64,000 bases of DNA from VYFG01 sp965248685 (GTDB taxonomy: Bacteria > Pseudomonadota > Gammaproteobacteria > Arenicellales > Poriferihabitantaceae): contig CBDFKC010000004.1 in the NCBI GenBank assembly GCA_965248685.1, forward strand, positions 1,478,110 through 1,542,109, read 5' to 3'. Position numbers and translations under genes: made by a program. The notes beneath the pieces are model-generated. The model was not told the DNA's origin and did not search any database. It saw nothing but the letters and a program-made list of their open reading frames with translations. Below are positions 38,143 through 46,670 of the stretch, piece by piece. The stretch's first letter is position 1. Every line of letters starts with the position of its first letter.

Positions 38143-40182
38143 ATGGATCCACTAAAACGGAGTCTAAACCCCAAGTCGATTGCCGTTGTGGGTGGTAGAG
38201 AGGCAAAAAGAGTGATTCAGCAGTGCCAAAAGCTTGGTTTTCGTGGTGCTATCTGGGCAGTCCATCCCAGTCGAGACAGTCTTGCCGGAGTGCCCTGCTT
38301 CCAGGCTGTTCAGGATCTTCCCGGGATTCCGGACGTGGCATTTGTTGCGATTCCAGCGGAGTCCACAATAGAGATTATAAAGCAGCTGTCCGAAATGGGA
38401 GCAGGGGGCGCCATTTGTTATGCTTCCGGATTTCGCGAAGTGGGGGAGTCGGATCTTCATCAGCGATTACTGGATGCCGCCGGGAATATGCCCATAATCG
38501 GTCCCAATTGCTATGGGTTTATCAATACCCTTTGCGGCGCAGCCTTATGGCCAGACCAACACGGAATGACACTGGTCTCCAAAGGCGTAGCGATTTTTTC
38601 CTCCAGTGGAAACGTAAGCATCAATATGACAATGCAACAACGTTCATTGGCCATTGCATTAGTAATTACGGTGGGTAATCAGGCAGCGGTAGGGATTGAG
38701 GAATGTATCGAGGCAGTGCTTGACGATGATCGAATAACCGCAATCGGTATTCATGTCGAAGGGCTTAAAAATCTTCCACTATTTACTGATCTGGCAGTCC
38801 GATCTGCGCAGAAAGGTAAACCAATAATTGTATTGAAGAGTGGACGATCCGCCATTGGCGCGCGGATTACCATGAGTCACACAGCAACTCTTGCAGGCGA
38901 GGCCGGTTTGTATGACGAATATTTTAACCGTGTCGGGGTTGGACAGGTGGACAACCTGGAAGCATTTTTAGAGGCACTGAAACTGGTTTCTATTGCAGGT
39001 CCGCTAAAAGGCAGTCGTATAGCGTCGATGAGTTGTTCAGGCGGCGAAGCTTCGTTGATTGCGGATTTGGCAGGGGAATTCGACTTAACCTTTCCAGCAC
39101 TTGAAGAGTCCCACAAGCAATCGGTACGTGCGACGCTAAATGAATTCGTCAATGTTGATAACCCATTGGACTACCATACTTTTATCTGGGGAGACCAACA
39201 ACGTACGGAAGCGACGTTTACATCCATGTTGCTGGGGAATTTCGATTTAACGCTATTGATTCTCGATTATCCATGTGTCAATCAATGCGATATGCAGGAA
39301 TGGATAGAAACCGGTGAGTCGTTTGCAAATGCTTGCGAGAAAACGGGTCAACGAGGCGCGGTAGTTTGCTCTCTTCCGGAAAATATTCCTGAGTCAGTAC
39401 GAATCAATTTGATTGCCCGAGGCATTACACCACTACTCGGTCTGTCTCCAGCACTTGGGGCAATTCAAGCAGCTTCGGTAGTGTGCAGGATTGAACAACC
39501 AGTCCCATTGGCTGGTAATTTTGATTCTGAACAGATTAATTCGCCACGGAGTCTCTCGGAATTTGCTGCCAAACAGGCACTGGCTGAATATGGTCTGCCA
39601 TTGGTGCCAGGTAGTGTTGTTTCCACTGCCGACGAAGCGGTGCAATTAGCAGATGCAATTGGATATCCCGTAGTGTTGAAAGCTAGTGGCGTCAATATCG
39701 CGCATAAGTCAGAACTTGATGCGGTTAAATTAAATCTGACCGATTCTACTGAGGTCAAGCAATGCGCCCGTCGCTTGCTTGAAATCGGTGAGGGTTTGTT
39801 AGTGGAAAAAATGATAAAAGATGGAGTGGCCGAGCTTTTTGTTGGCGTAAACTTTGATAATTTATTTGGACACTATCTTGTTATTGGATTTGGCGGCACC
39901 CTGGTAGAGTTAATTGCTGATCGTCAAATCGTTTTGTTACCGGCATCGGACGAGCAAATCATTCAGGCCATTATGCGCCTGAAAACATCAGAAATTTTAC
40001 ATGGTTTTCGCGGTAGACCTGGGGCTGATATTGCGGCTGTGATAAAGTCAGTTCAGCAATTGTCAGCCTATGTCAGGGATAACCGTGAGCGATTGCTTGA
40101 AATAGATATAAACCCGTTGATTGTTGCTGCTGATGGCGCAGGCGTTACTGTGGCTGATGCTCTCATTGTTAATCGCCAATAA
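38143..40182 (+). CDS. NDP-forming acyl-CoA synthetase (acetate-CoA ligase family)
   Basis: 679 residues with the fused order CoA-binding domain (SIAVVGGREAKRVIQ), succinyl-CoA-ligase-like domains (GPNCYGFINT; IFSSSGNVSI; phospho-His region MSHTATLAGE) and a C-terminal ATP-grasp domain (EYGLPLVPG, YPVVLKASG, GVAELFVGVN, FGHYLVIGFGG, DINPLIV). It makes an acyl-CoA with formation of ADP and phosphate. In this operon it probably activates gamma-butyrobetaine or a related trimethylammonium acid to the CoA ester. It ends 13 bases before the caiD start. Confidence 0.86.
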   Translation: MDPLKRSLNPKSIAVVGGREAKRVIQQCQKLGFRGAIWAVHPSRDSLAGVPCFQAVQDLPGIPDVAFVAIPAESTIEIIKQLSEMGAGGAICYASGFREVGESDLHQRLLDAAGNMPIIGPNCYGFINTLCGAALWPDQHGMTLVSKGVAIFSSSGNVSINMTMQQRSLAIALVITVGNQAAVGIEECIEAVLDDDRITAIGIHVEGLKNLPLFTDLAVRSAQKGKPIIVLKSGRSAIGARITMSHTATLAGEAGLYDEYFNRVGVGQVDNLEAFLEALKLVSIAGPLKGSRIASMSCSGGEASLIADLAGEFDLTFPALEESHKQSVRATLNEFVNVDNPLDYHTFIWGDQQRTEATFTSMLLGNFDLTLLILDYPCVNQCDMQEWIETGESFANACEKTGQRGAVVCSLPENIPESVRINLIARGITPLLGLSPALGAIQAASVVCRIEQPVPLAGNFDSEQINSPRSLSEFAAKQALAEYGLPLVPGSVVSTADEAVQLADAIGYPVVLKASGVNIAHKSELDAVKLNLTDSTEVKQCARRLLEIGEGLLVEKMIKDGVAELFVGVNFDNLFGHYLVIGFGGTLVELIADRQIVLLPASDEQIIQAIMRLKTSEILHGFRGRPGADIAAVIKSVQQLSAYVRDNRERLLEIDINPLIVAADGAGVTVADALIVNRQ

Positions 40183-40195
40183 ATGGAGAACTACC

Positions 40196-40981
40196 ATGTC
40201 TGAAAACCCCATAAAAACTCGAATTGATGGTTCTATCTTGGAAGTAACCCTGGATAGGCCCAAAGCCAACGCGATCGATGCGCCAACCAGCAGACTAATG
40301 GGCGAGGTATTTGCTAATTTTAGAGACGATCCAGATTTGAGAGTGGCGATTGTGACAGGTGGCGGGGATCGTTTTTTTTGCGCTGGATGGGATCTCAAAT
40401 CCGTTGCCGAGGGTGAATCGGTGGTATCTGATTTTGGGGCAGGTGGGTTTGGTGGATTACAAGAATTGCCCAATCTTAATAAACCGGTTATCGCCGCAGT
40501 TAACGGAATAGCTTGTGGTGGTGGGTTCGAGTTAGCGCTTTCCGCTGATATGATTATCGCTGCCGAGAGTGCCTCATTCGCATTGCCCGAAATCAAAGCG
40601 GGAACATTAGCTGATGCCGCTACAATAAAACTTCCCAAACGCATGCCTTTTCATATCGCCATGGACCTGCTGTTAACCGGTCGTTGGATGGATGCCGCAG
40701 AAACCCATCGATGGGGTTTGGTCAACGAGGTGGTGGAGTCCGACAAACTGACGGACAGAGCCTGGGAGATTGCTCGGTTATTGGCCAGCGGGCCGCCATT
40801 GGTTTTCGCGGCTATAAAAGAGACAATTCGCAGCACAGAAACCCTGACCGTTCAGGAATCATTTGATCTGTTACGTAACACTGAACTGGAAACCGTTCGT
40901 AAGCTCTACAATAGTGAAGACCAACTCGAGGGCGCCAAAGCTTTTGCTGAAAAGCGGGATCCAGTTTGGCAAGGACGTTAG
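40196..40981 (+). CDS. caiD: Carnitinyl-CoA dehydratase (crotonobetainyl-CoA hydratase)
   Basis: 261 residues, the same length as E. coli CaiD and similar along the whole chain as recalled: GSILEVTLDRPKANAIDAPT, GEVFANFRDDPDLRVAIVTG, FFCAGWDLKSVAEGE, NKPVIAAVNGIACGGGFELA, ASFALPEIKAG, AFAEKRDPVWQGR. ATG 40196 with GGAG at 40185-40188; a longer reading from 40121 overlaps the ligase and is rejected. Crotonase-fold hydration of crotonobetainyl-CoA to L-carnitinyl-CoA. One difference is ADAATIKLPK where CaiD as recalled has PDSGGVLRLPK beside the active site, which may shift substrate preference. Last gene of the block. Confidence 0.87.
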   Translation: MSENPIKTRIDGSILEVTLDRPKANAIDAPTSRLMGEVFANFRDDPDLRVAIVTGGGDRFFCAGWDLKSVAEGESVVSDFGAGGFGGLQELPNLNKPVIAAVNGIACGGGFELALSADMIIAAESASFALPEIKAGTLADAATIKLPKRMPFHIAMDLLLTGRWMDAAETHRWGLVNEVVESDKLTDRAWEIARLLASGPPLVFAAIKETIRSTETLTVQESFDLLRNTELETVRKLYNSEDQLEGAKAFAEKRDPVWQGR

Positions 40982-41043
40982 TGCCGGCTCGGTAATTTAT
41001 TTATGAAAGTCTAAACCCGATCTGGTAGGTCGTGAAACCAAAT

Positions 41044-41295
41044 TTAGAAAATACCTTTCGGTATCAACCACGTTATTTGCTGCTGTAAAGTTTTACTAAG
41101 TTTTCTTTCGCTAGTCTCTGCATTTGGTCGCAAAAAAAACACCCTCTCAATTTCTCGAGTTGTCGTGCCATGGTCCCTTTCCGCAATATCCAGGTATGCC
41201 GACGCGGTCTGGGAAATTGTTCTTAGAATAGTTACTAATGTTTCCCGGTAATCATCAATCTCGACCAGGTTCTTGCACCGGGCCTCATATTCCAA
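41044..41295 (-). CDS. Possible small hypothetical protein
   Basis: 83 residues from a TTG start, helical and charged (DYRETLVTILRTISQTASAY; IERVFFLRPN). No family recognised, no ATG start and no clear ribosome site, in an otherwise empty 480-base gap between caiD and the matrixin gene. It may be a chance ORF. Confidence 0.25.
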   Translation of the reverse strand: MEYEARCKNLVEIDDYRETLVTILRTISQTASAYLDIAERDHGTTTREIERVFFLRPNAETSERKLSKTLQQQITWLIPKGIF

Positions 41296-41464
41296 CTTCT
41301 GTAATATCGCCTGGAAGTGCAGCTTTTACCGAAGATAATAAATTTTCACCTAGTGGAATTCTTTAATGCGATATGAATCACAAAAAATGTGAATCGATCA
41401 CAGAAGTTGGCGGAGTTTCCCTGGTAAGCTGCTATATTCGTCAGTTAAATGGAGAGTATTGGTC

Positions 41465-42628
41465 ATGGTTAAAAGGGCAAGAAAGACTCAAAAAGGTGTA
41501 AAAAATCCAAAGAAGGCGCGATTTCAATTTGCTGCGCTTCGAAAAAAAGCTAAAATTATTAAGCAAGGAGAGGAAGGTGATGATGTGAGGGCGCTGCAGT
41601 ATTTTCTGACTGCAAATAATTATCTGGGACGAGATCGCGATCCCGGGCGAATGTGCGAATGTACTTGTGATGCATTACGACATTTTCAAAAATGTTATGG
41701 TCTGAAGGATACAGGCAATGCAGATGAGGAAACGCTGCGGTTGATCCAAACCCCCCGGTGCGGTGTAGCGGATATTGGACCTGATCCGACCCAGGATTCG
41801 GGCCCCGCTCCATTTGTTCTTCGTGGCTGCAAATACCCGAATACTAATTTGACGTATGCATTTCGCAACGGAACGCTGGACTTGCCAGGGCAGCGCGAGC
41901 AAGAAATCATCCGGGAAGCATTCTTAGCATGGTCTGCAGTAAGTCCGTTGCGATTTACTGAGGTTTTACCGAGCGAATCACCAGATTTTCCAATTTCATT
42001 TGAGCGCCTTGATCACGGAGACGGGTCGCCATTTGATGATGGTGGAAGCGTCCAGGGAAATACTCTGGCGCATGCTTTTTTCCCACCACCATGTGGAGGT
42101 ACGTTCTCAGGAGCAATGCATTTTGATGAGTTTGAAAACTGGACAGATGCAGCGGCACCTGGTGCAATCCGTCTTCTAAACGTAGCTATCCATGAAATTG
42201 GACATCTGTTGGGTCTTTCCCATTCCGACAACCGGAATGCCATTATGTTTGCTTTCTACAGTGATGATGTTGACAGTCTCAGGCAGGATGATATAAATGG
42301 AATCCAGGCATTATACGGAACGCCGCCGGTAGGAGTGGCTCCCATTCGTGGATCTCTGAGTCGAACAGGTGACAGCCAAACCCATCAATTTCAGGCCCGT
42401 CCAGGACGATTGACAGTGACATTGACTGGTCCCAGCGGCAAGGATTTCGATCTTTACCTGCGTGCCGGCTTACGGCCGTCACGTCAGGAATTTGATGCGC
42501 GCGGTTTTTCCGGCACTTCAAATGAAAAAGTCTCGCTAAATGTTACTGGCGGGGACGTATTTATTATGGTCGATTCATGGCGGGGATCAGGAGCATATGA
42601 GGTTGAAATTGAGATGAGCCCAAGTTAA
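41465..42628 (+). CDS. Matrixin-type metalloprotease (M10A-like) with cysteine switch and C-terminal PPC-like domain
   Basis: 387 residues. ATG 41465 with GGAGAG at 41451-41456. Order: a basic N-terminal stretch without a signal peptide; a peptidoglycan-binding-like prodomain (about 35-90: GDDVRALQYFLTANNYL ... RHFQKCYGLKDTGNAD); PRCGVAD with Cys99, the same as the latency 'cysteine switch' of animal MMPs; the catalytic domain with zinc motif HEIGHLLGLSH (His243) and Met-turn NAIMF; and a beta-rich tail of bacterial pre-peptidase C-terminal type (GKDFDLYLRAG, VDSWRGSGAYEVE). A zymogen endopeptidase with a masked zinc. How it leaves the cell is unclear. It stands alone. Confidence 0.87.
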   Translation: MVKRARKTQKGVKNPKKARFQFAALRKKAKIIKQGEEGDDVRALQYFLTANNYLGRDRDPGRMCECTCDALRHFQKCYGLKDTGNADEETLRLIQTPRCGVADIGPDPTQDSGPAPFVLRGCKYPNTNLTYAFRNGTLDLPGQREQEIIREAFLAWSAVSPLRFTEVLPSESPDFPISFERLDHGDGSPFDDGGSVQGNTLAHAFFPPPCGGTFSGAMHFDEFENWTDAAAPGAIRLLNVAIHEIGHLLGLSHSDNRNAIMFAFYSDDVDSLRQDDINGIQALYGTPPVGVAPIRGSLSRTGDSQTHQFQARPGRLTVTLTGPSGKDFDLYLRAGLRPSRQEFDARGFSGTSNEKVSLNVTGGDVFIMVDSWRGSGAYEVEIEMSPS

Positions 42629-42703
42629 AAGAGACTAATAGTAACAACGTCCGCTGACAAAGCTGCCTTGGCATTAGACGCGCGCCTGGGCAGATTTATA
42701 TTT

Positions 42704-43180
42704 ATGAGACAATCTATTGGATTCTATTTGCTACTTAGTTTACTATTTTTTGTTTCAGGATGTGAAAACGAAAACCCTAACGGAAACAAGAAAAATCCCC
42801 TGATAACGGAGAATGATAATATAGAAGACTTAATGAACTCTACCAACTCTACTGATATGGAATCTTCAAAAATATTTGAATTCTATTTTTCAAATAATGC
42901 AAATGTTGAAGCAATCCTTGAGGTTCACGTTGACAATAAATTGGTTGTCACAACAACACTAAATGGAGTTTCCGAAATGACTGGTAGCGGTGGCGGAAAA
43001 GACATGCATGTTCAAAAAATGCCTTCCGCCGAGCTGAATTTAATGGTGATTGAGAAAAATAGCAAAGTTACAATATCAAGGAAACTTGATGCACAAAACG
43101 GTAACAAAATAGTAATCTCTTTTTTCCCCGAAAAATTTGTAATCATACAAAAGAAAAAAGATCCACAGTACATAGATTGA
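42704..43180 (+). CDS. Small hypothetical lipoprotein
   Basis: 158 residues from ATG 42704. The start MRQSIGFYLLLSLLFFVSGC is a lipoprotein signal with lipobox VSGC, followed by an Asn/Lys/Glu-rich linker. The body is a short beta-rich domain (FYFSNNANVEAILEVHVDNK, KNSKVTISRKLD). No family recognised. It is clearly AT-rich compared with neighbours, which hints at a foreign origin. It follows the matrixin by 75 bases on the same strand. A longer reading from TTG 42668 would bury the signal peptide. Confidence 0.6.
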   Translation: MRQSIGFYLLLSLLFFVSGCENENPNGNKKNPLITENDNIEDLMNSTNSTDMESSKIFEFYFSNNANVEAILEVHVDNKLVVTTTLNGVSEMTGSGGGKDMHVQKMPSAELNLMVIEKNSKVTISRKLDAQNGNKIVISFFPEKFVIIQKKKDPQYID

Positions 43181-43235
43181 TCGCAAAATTTGCGACATGG
43201 AGAATTGCTGCTTTTACCACTTGATTTATTGCTTT

Positions 43236-43384
43236 GAAGGCAGGCGGGAATCTATGGTCAAAGAATCTGTAAATACAAACCTGCCCATCAAGGGATTTCT
43301 TCCTTGAACCTTGCGAATCTAGATGTATAGTATTTTGACTCATTAGGATCCAGTGGAAATGGATTCCCGCCTGCGCGGGAACGA
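43236..43384. repeat. REP-like palindromic element with inverted ends
   Basis: GGCAGGCGGGAATCTATGG (about 43239-43257) is an inverted partner of ATGGATTCCCGCCTG at 43360-43373. The right end forms a hairpin by itself: TCCCGC-CTGC-GCGGGA (43365-43380). 'ATTCCCGCCTGCGCGGGAA' is the kind of sequence found in dispersed extragenic repeats of many gammaproteobacteria. The 150-base unit with inverted ends resembles a small non-autonomous element in the gap between convergent genes. Other copies in the genome would confirm it. Confidence 0.6.
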
Positions 43385-43513
43385 CAAATATCCAAGCGTT
43401 AGTGTGCAATTAAATCCAAACCAGGTTTCTTGATTGTTACTATAGAGTTCAGGCTTGTACAATTTATTGCGATTTCAGAGTTATCTCGTTGACTAAGCCG
43501 TAAAGCTCAGGTA

Positions 43514-44821
43514 TTAAATATCGTGCCAATTTCCGTCGACCCCAAAAAATTCTTGACCATGGTTTCGGTAAAACGAGTTACTTCCGGTTTCTTGAAGTAA
43601 CGCGAGCATTTTTGGTTGAGGTAATCCTTGCTGTTTGATTGCGGTGCTGAGTCTGTCGGCACCGATTCTGTCAATCAATTCGAACGGGCCTTGTTGCCAG
43701 CCAAAACCCCAGCGCATCGCGCGGTCAATGTTTACGATATCGTCAGCTATCTCGGGAATTAAATCTGCGCTGTAGAATAGGGTGGTGGTCATGAGTTTGC
43801 GAACAAATCGTCCGGTTGGGGTTTCAAGATCAAACAATGTTTCAAGACTCTGCTCGTTTTCGGATAAAACCACTTCCTCGGCGGCACGCCAGGTATCTTG
43901 TTGCAGATCAAACACTTCCATTGTCTTAGTCCCATCTTCATGCCGGATAAGTTTGTAAAAACCACCACCGGTCTTACGACCCAATTGCTTTCGGTCGTAT
44001 AGTTTCTGTACGTTGTCAGTCAATTGATTGAATTGTCGACAAATATCTTTTTCGGGAAGATTGGTTTCAAGATTTTTACCGACGTTGTACATCACATCAA
44101 TACCGACTAAATCTACCAGGCCATACAATCCCGTTGCCGGTAACCCCACTGGGTCCGACATCAGTGCATCAACCGCCTCGATGCTGAGTCCGTATTCTAT
44201 TGTTGCCGTTTCGGCGAGATGGAGTCCGGCCAACATCCACATGCAGCCAATACGATTACCAATAAAGTTAACCGTATCTTTGGCGTAGACCACTCCTTTA
44301 TCCAGGGTTGTCCCAAGAAAATCTGCCAGGGTCGATACAACTTGCGGCCGAGTGTGTTCTCCAGGCACCAATTCAACCAGTTTCATAACATGTACGGGGT
44401 TGAAGAAATGGGTAACGGCTATGTCCTGTTGCAACCGGTCTGGCATACCACGATATATATCCCTCAATGGAATCCCGGAGGTATTGCTACTGATAATTGA
44501 ACCATCGGCACGAACGGATTCGACTCGTTCAAACAATCCGCGTTTAATATCTACGTTTTCCACGATTACTTCACAAATCCACTGACAATTCGCAATACGA
44601 TCCAAATCTTCGTCGAAAGAGCCTGTCAGGATATTGTCGAGTACTTCCGGGTTTTGAACAACAGGCGAACGGCCTGCTATCAACTTATCTTTCGCTGCAT
44701 CGCAGGTCGATTTTTCGAGATCGAGCAACAACACTTCGCAGCCAGCATTTGCACAAACTCCGGCTATCCCGCTTCCCATTGTTCCGGCACCGAGCACGGC
44801 AACTTTTTTGATTTGAGTCAT
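43514..44821 (-). CDS. 3-hydroxyacyl-CoA dehydrogenase (NAD-binding 3HCDH)
   Basis: 435 residues: Rossmann start VAVLGAGTMGSGIAGVCANAG, SNTSGIPL, the catalytic His in THFFNPVHVMKLVELV, KDTVNFIGNRIG, then the first C-terminal 3HCDH domain (GLVDLVGIDVMYNV, GRKTGGGFY) and part of a second (AMRWGFGWQQGPFELIDRIG). It lacks the crotonase half of FadB/FadJ, so it oxidises 3-hydroxyacyl-CoA only. Transcribed 56 bases after the acyl-CoA ligase, likely one operon. It could serve fatty acid oxidation, or the carnitine route as an alternative to the SDR. Confidence 0.87.
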   Translation of the reverse strand: MTQIKKVAVLGAGTMGSGIAGVCANAGCEVLLLDLEKSTCDAAKDKLIAGRSPVVQNPEVLDNILTGSFDEDLDRIANCQWICEVIVENVDIKRGLFERVESVRADGSIISSNTSGIPLRDIYRGMPDRLQQDIAVTHFFNPVHVMKLVELVPGEHTRPQVVSTLADFLGTTLDKGVVYAKDTVNFIGNRIGCMWMLAGLHLAETATIEYGLSIEAVDALMSDPVGLPATGLYGLVDLVGIDVMYNVGKNLETNLPEKDICRQFNQLTDNVQKLYDRKQLGRKTGGGFYKLIRHEDGTKTMEVFDLQQDTWRAAEEVVLSENEQSLETLFDLETPTGRFVRKLMTTTLFYSADLIPEIADDIVNIDRAMRWGFGWQQGPFELIDRIGADRLSTAIKQQGLPQPKMLALLQETGSNSFYRNHGQEFFGVDGNWHDI

Positions 44822-44876
44822 ATATGATTATTTGATTTACTGAATACTAAAGTTACGATTAGTGACATTACTGGAA

Positions 44877-46517
44877 TCAAGCAACGCCTTCATTGATCAT
44901 CTTACGTAGAACAAATTTTTGAATCTTACCAGTTGAAGTTTTGGGTAATTCCATAAACACAACTTTTTTTGGACGTTTGAATCCGGCCATATTTTCTCGA
45001 CAAAAATTGATTATATCTTCTTCTGTTGCTACCTCCCCTGGCTTCAATTCAACGAATGCACAAGGGGTTTCTCCCCATTTATCGTCGGGTTTTGCTACCA
45101 CTGCCGCAGCTGCAACCTTAGGAAACTTGTAGATTACTGACTCAACCTCAATGGAAGAAATATTTTCTCCTCCGGAAATGATAATGTCCTTCAGTCGATC
45201 CTTAACCTGAATGTATCCATCGGGATGGACAACGGCGAGATCTGCGCTATGGAACCATCCGTTCTTGAACGCCTCTGCGGTTGCTTCTGGGTTTTTGTAA
45301 TATCCTTTCATCGTTGTATTACCACGTAAAACAATTTCTCCCATGGATTTTCCATCAGGTTCGACGTCCTTCCCCGTGGTGACGTCAACTACCCGCACGG
45401 AGTCCATCATCGGAAATCGAATGCCCTGCCGTGACTTAATTTCTGCCTGCTGCGCTATGGGTAAATCATTCCATGCTGGATTCCAATCGCAATACACAAC
45501 GTGCCCATAAGTTTCAGTCAGGCCGTATACATGAATAACGTTTAAACCAAGTTCTGCAGTTTTCTCCAATACCTTGCTTGGCGGTGGTGCGCCCGCAGTC
45601 ATGACCTGTACCGTATAGTCAGGACGGTACTGGGACTCTTCCGGTGCGCTCGCAAGCATAGATAAAATTATTGGTGCAGCACCAAAGTGAGTAACGCGGT
45701 GCTCTCGAATTGCATCGAAGATAATTTCTGCAGCGATCACCCGATTACAGATAAAGGTGCCGCCTAAAAGTCCCATGGTCCATATGTGTCCCCAGCCATT
45801 ACAATGAAACAAGGGCACAGTATACAAATAAACCGGATGCTTTGGGATCTGCCAGGCGGTGATAGTTCCCATGGACATTAGGTATGAACCACGATGATGG
45901 TAGACCACTCCTTTGGGTCGACCACTGGTACCCGAAGTATAGTTTAGGGTCAATGCATCCCATTCGGAATCAGGGTAACCCCAGCCATTGTTAGTATTGC
46001 CAAGGGATAACAGTTCTTCATAAGTCATTTCTCCCAGGCGTTCTCCGCCACCTTCGGGGGGGATTGATTGGTCATCGACGATATCGATTATCCGGGGAGG
46101 CGAAGAAAGTTGTGCTAACGCTGGTTTTACCACTGCTGAAAAGTGGGTGTCGCAGATCAAGACCTGACAGTCACTATGCTCCAGAATATAGGCGACGGTG
46201 TTCGCGTCCAGACGGGTATTGTTCGCGTTCAATACTCCACCGGACATAGGAACTCCATAGTGTGCCTCCATTAACTCCGGGGTATTTGCCGCTAGCATAG
46301 AGATAGTGGATCCCCGTGAAACTCCCAATGACTGCAGTCCGGTAGCCAACTGCTTTGCACGAATGGCTAATTGGGCCCAGCTATATTGTCTTTTTCCATA
46401 GACTATAGCTGGATGATCAGGATAGGCATCGCTGGCTCGGGCCAAAATTGAGATGGGTGTTAATTCGACATGATTAACCCCATCAATCACGGGAAGTGCT
46501 TCGTAGTGTTGTTTCAT
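44877..46517 (-). CDS. AMP-forming acyl-CoA synthetase
   Basis: 546 residues, full-length ANL ligase: LNYTSGTSGRPKGVVYHHRG (P-loop), GLTETYGHV, the RGNTTMKGYYKNPEAT core motif, FHSADLAVVHPDGYIQVKDR (hinge), IIISGGENISSIEVES, and the C-terminal Lys in PKTSTGKIQK. It activates a carboxylate with ATP to acyl-AMP and then acyl-CoA. The HHRG-type sequence belongs with medium-chain/short aliphatic ligases. It is the first gene of the pair with 3HCDH and diverges from the DmdA-like gene across a about 150-base shared promoter region, so a 3-methylmercaptopropionate substrate is possible. The sequence does not look like the known DmdB type. Confidence 0.86.
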   Translation of the reverse strand: MKQHYEALPVIDGVNHVELTPISILARASDAYPDHPAIVYGKRQYSWAQLAIRAKQLATGLQSLGVSRGSTISMLAANTPELMEAHYGVPMSGGVLNANNTRLDANTVAYILEHSDCQVLICDTHFSAVVKPALAQLSSPPRIIDIVDDQSIPPEGGGERLGEMTYEELLSLGNTNNGWGYPDSEWDALTLNYTSGTSGRPKGVVYHHRGSYLMSMGTITAWQIPKHPVYLYTVPLFHCNGWGHIWTMGLLGGTFICNRVIAAEIIFDAIREHRVTHFGAAPIILSMLASAPEESQYRPDYTVQVMTAGAPPPSKVLEKTAELGLNVIHVYGLTETYGHVVYCDWNPAWNDLPIAQQAEIKSRQGIRFPMMDSVRVVDVTTGKDVEPDGKSMGEIVLRGNTTMKGYYKNPEATAEAFKNGWFHSADLAVVHPDGYIQVKDRLKDIIISGGENISSIEVESVIYKFPKVAAAAVVAKPDDKWGETPCAFVELKPGEVATEEDIINFCRENMAGFKRPKKVVFMELPKTSTGKIQKFVLRKMINEGVA

Positions 46518-46670
46518 TAATTAGCGTAATAAGTCTTTATAGATATCGGCATCGCCCAGTGGACGCAAACAAAATACTGATGATTTGGTCGCGTTTTGCG
46601 CTTGAACCAACGTCAGCATCGGATATTATCCGCGGTCAAAGTTTTAGGCAAATATAAATCTGTTCGTTCC

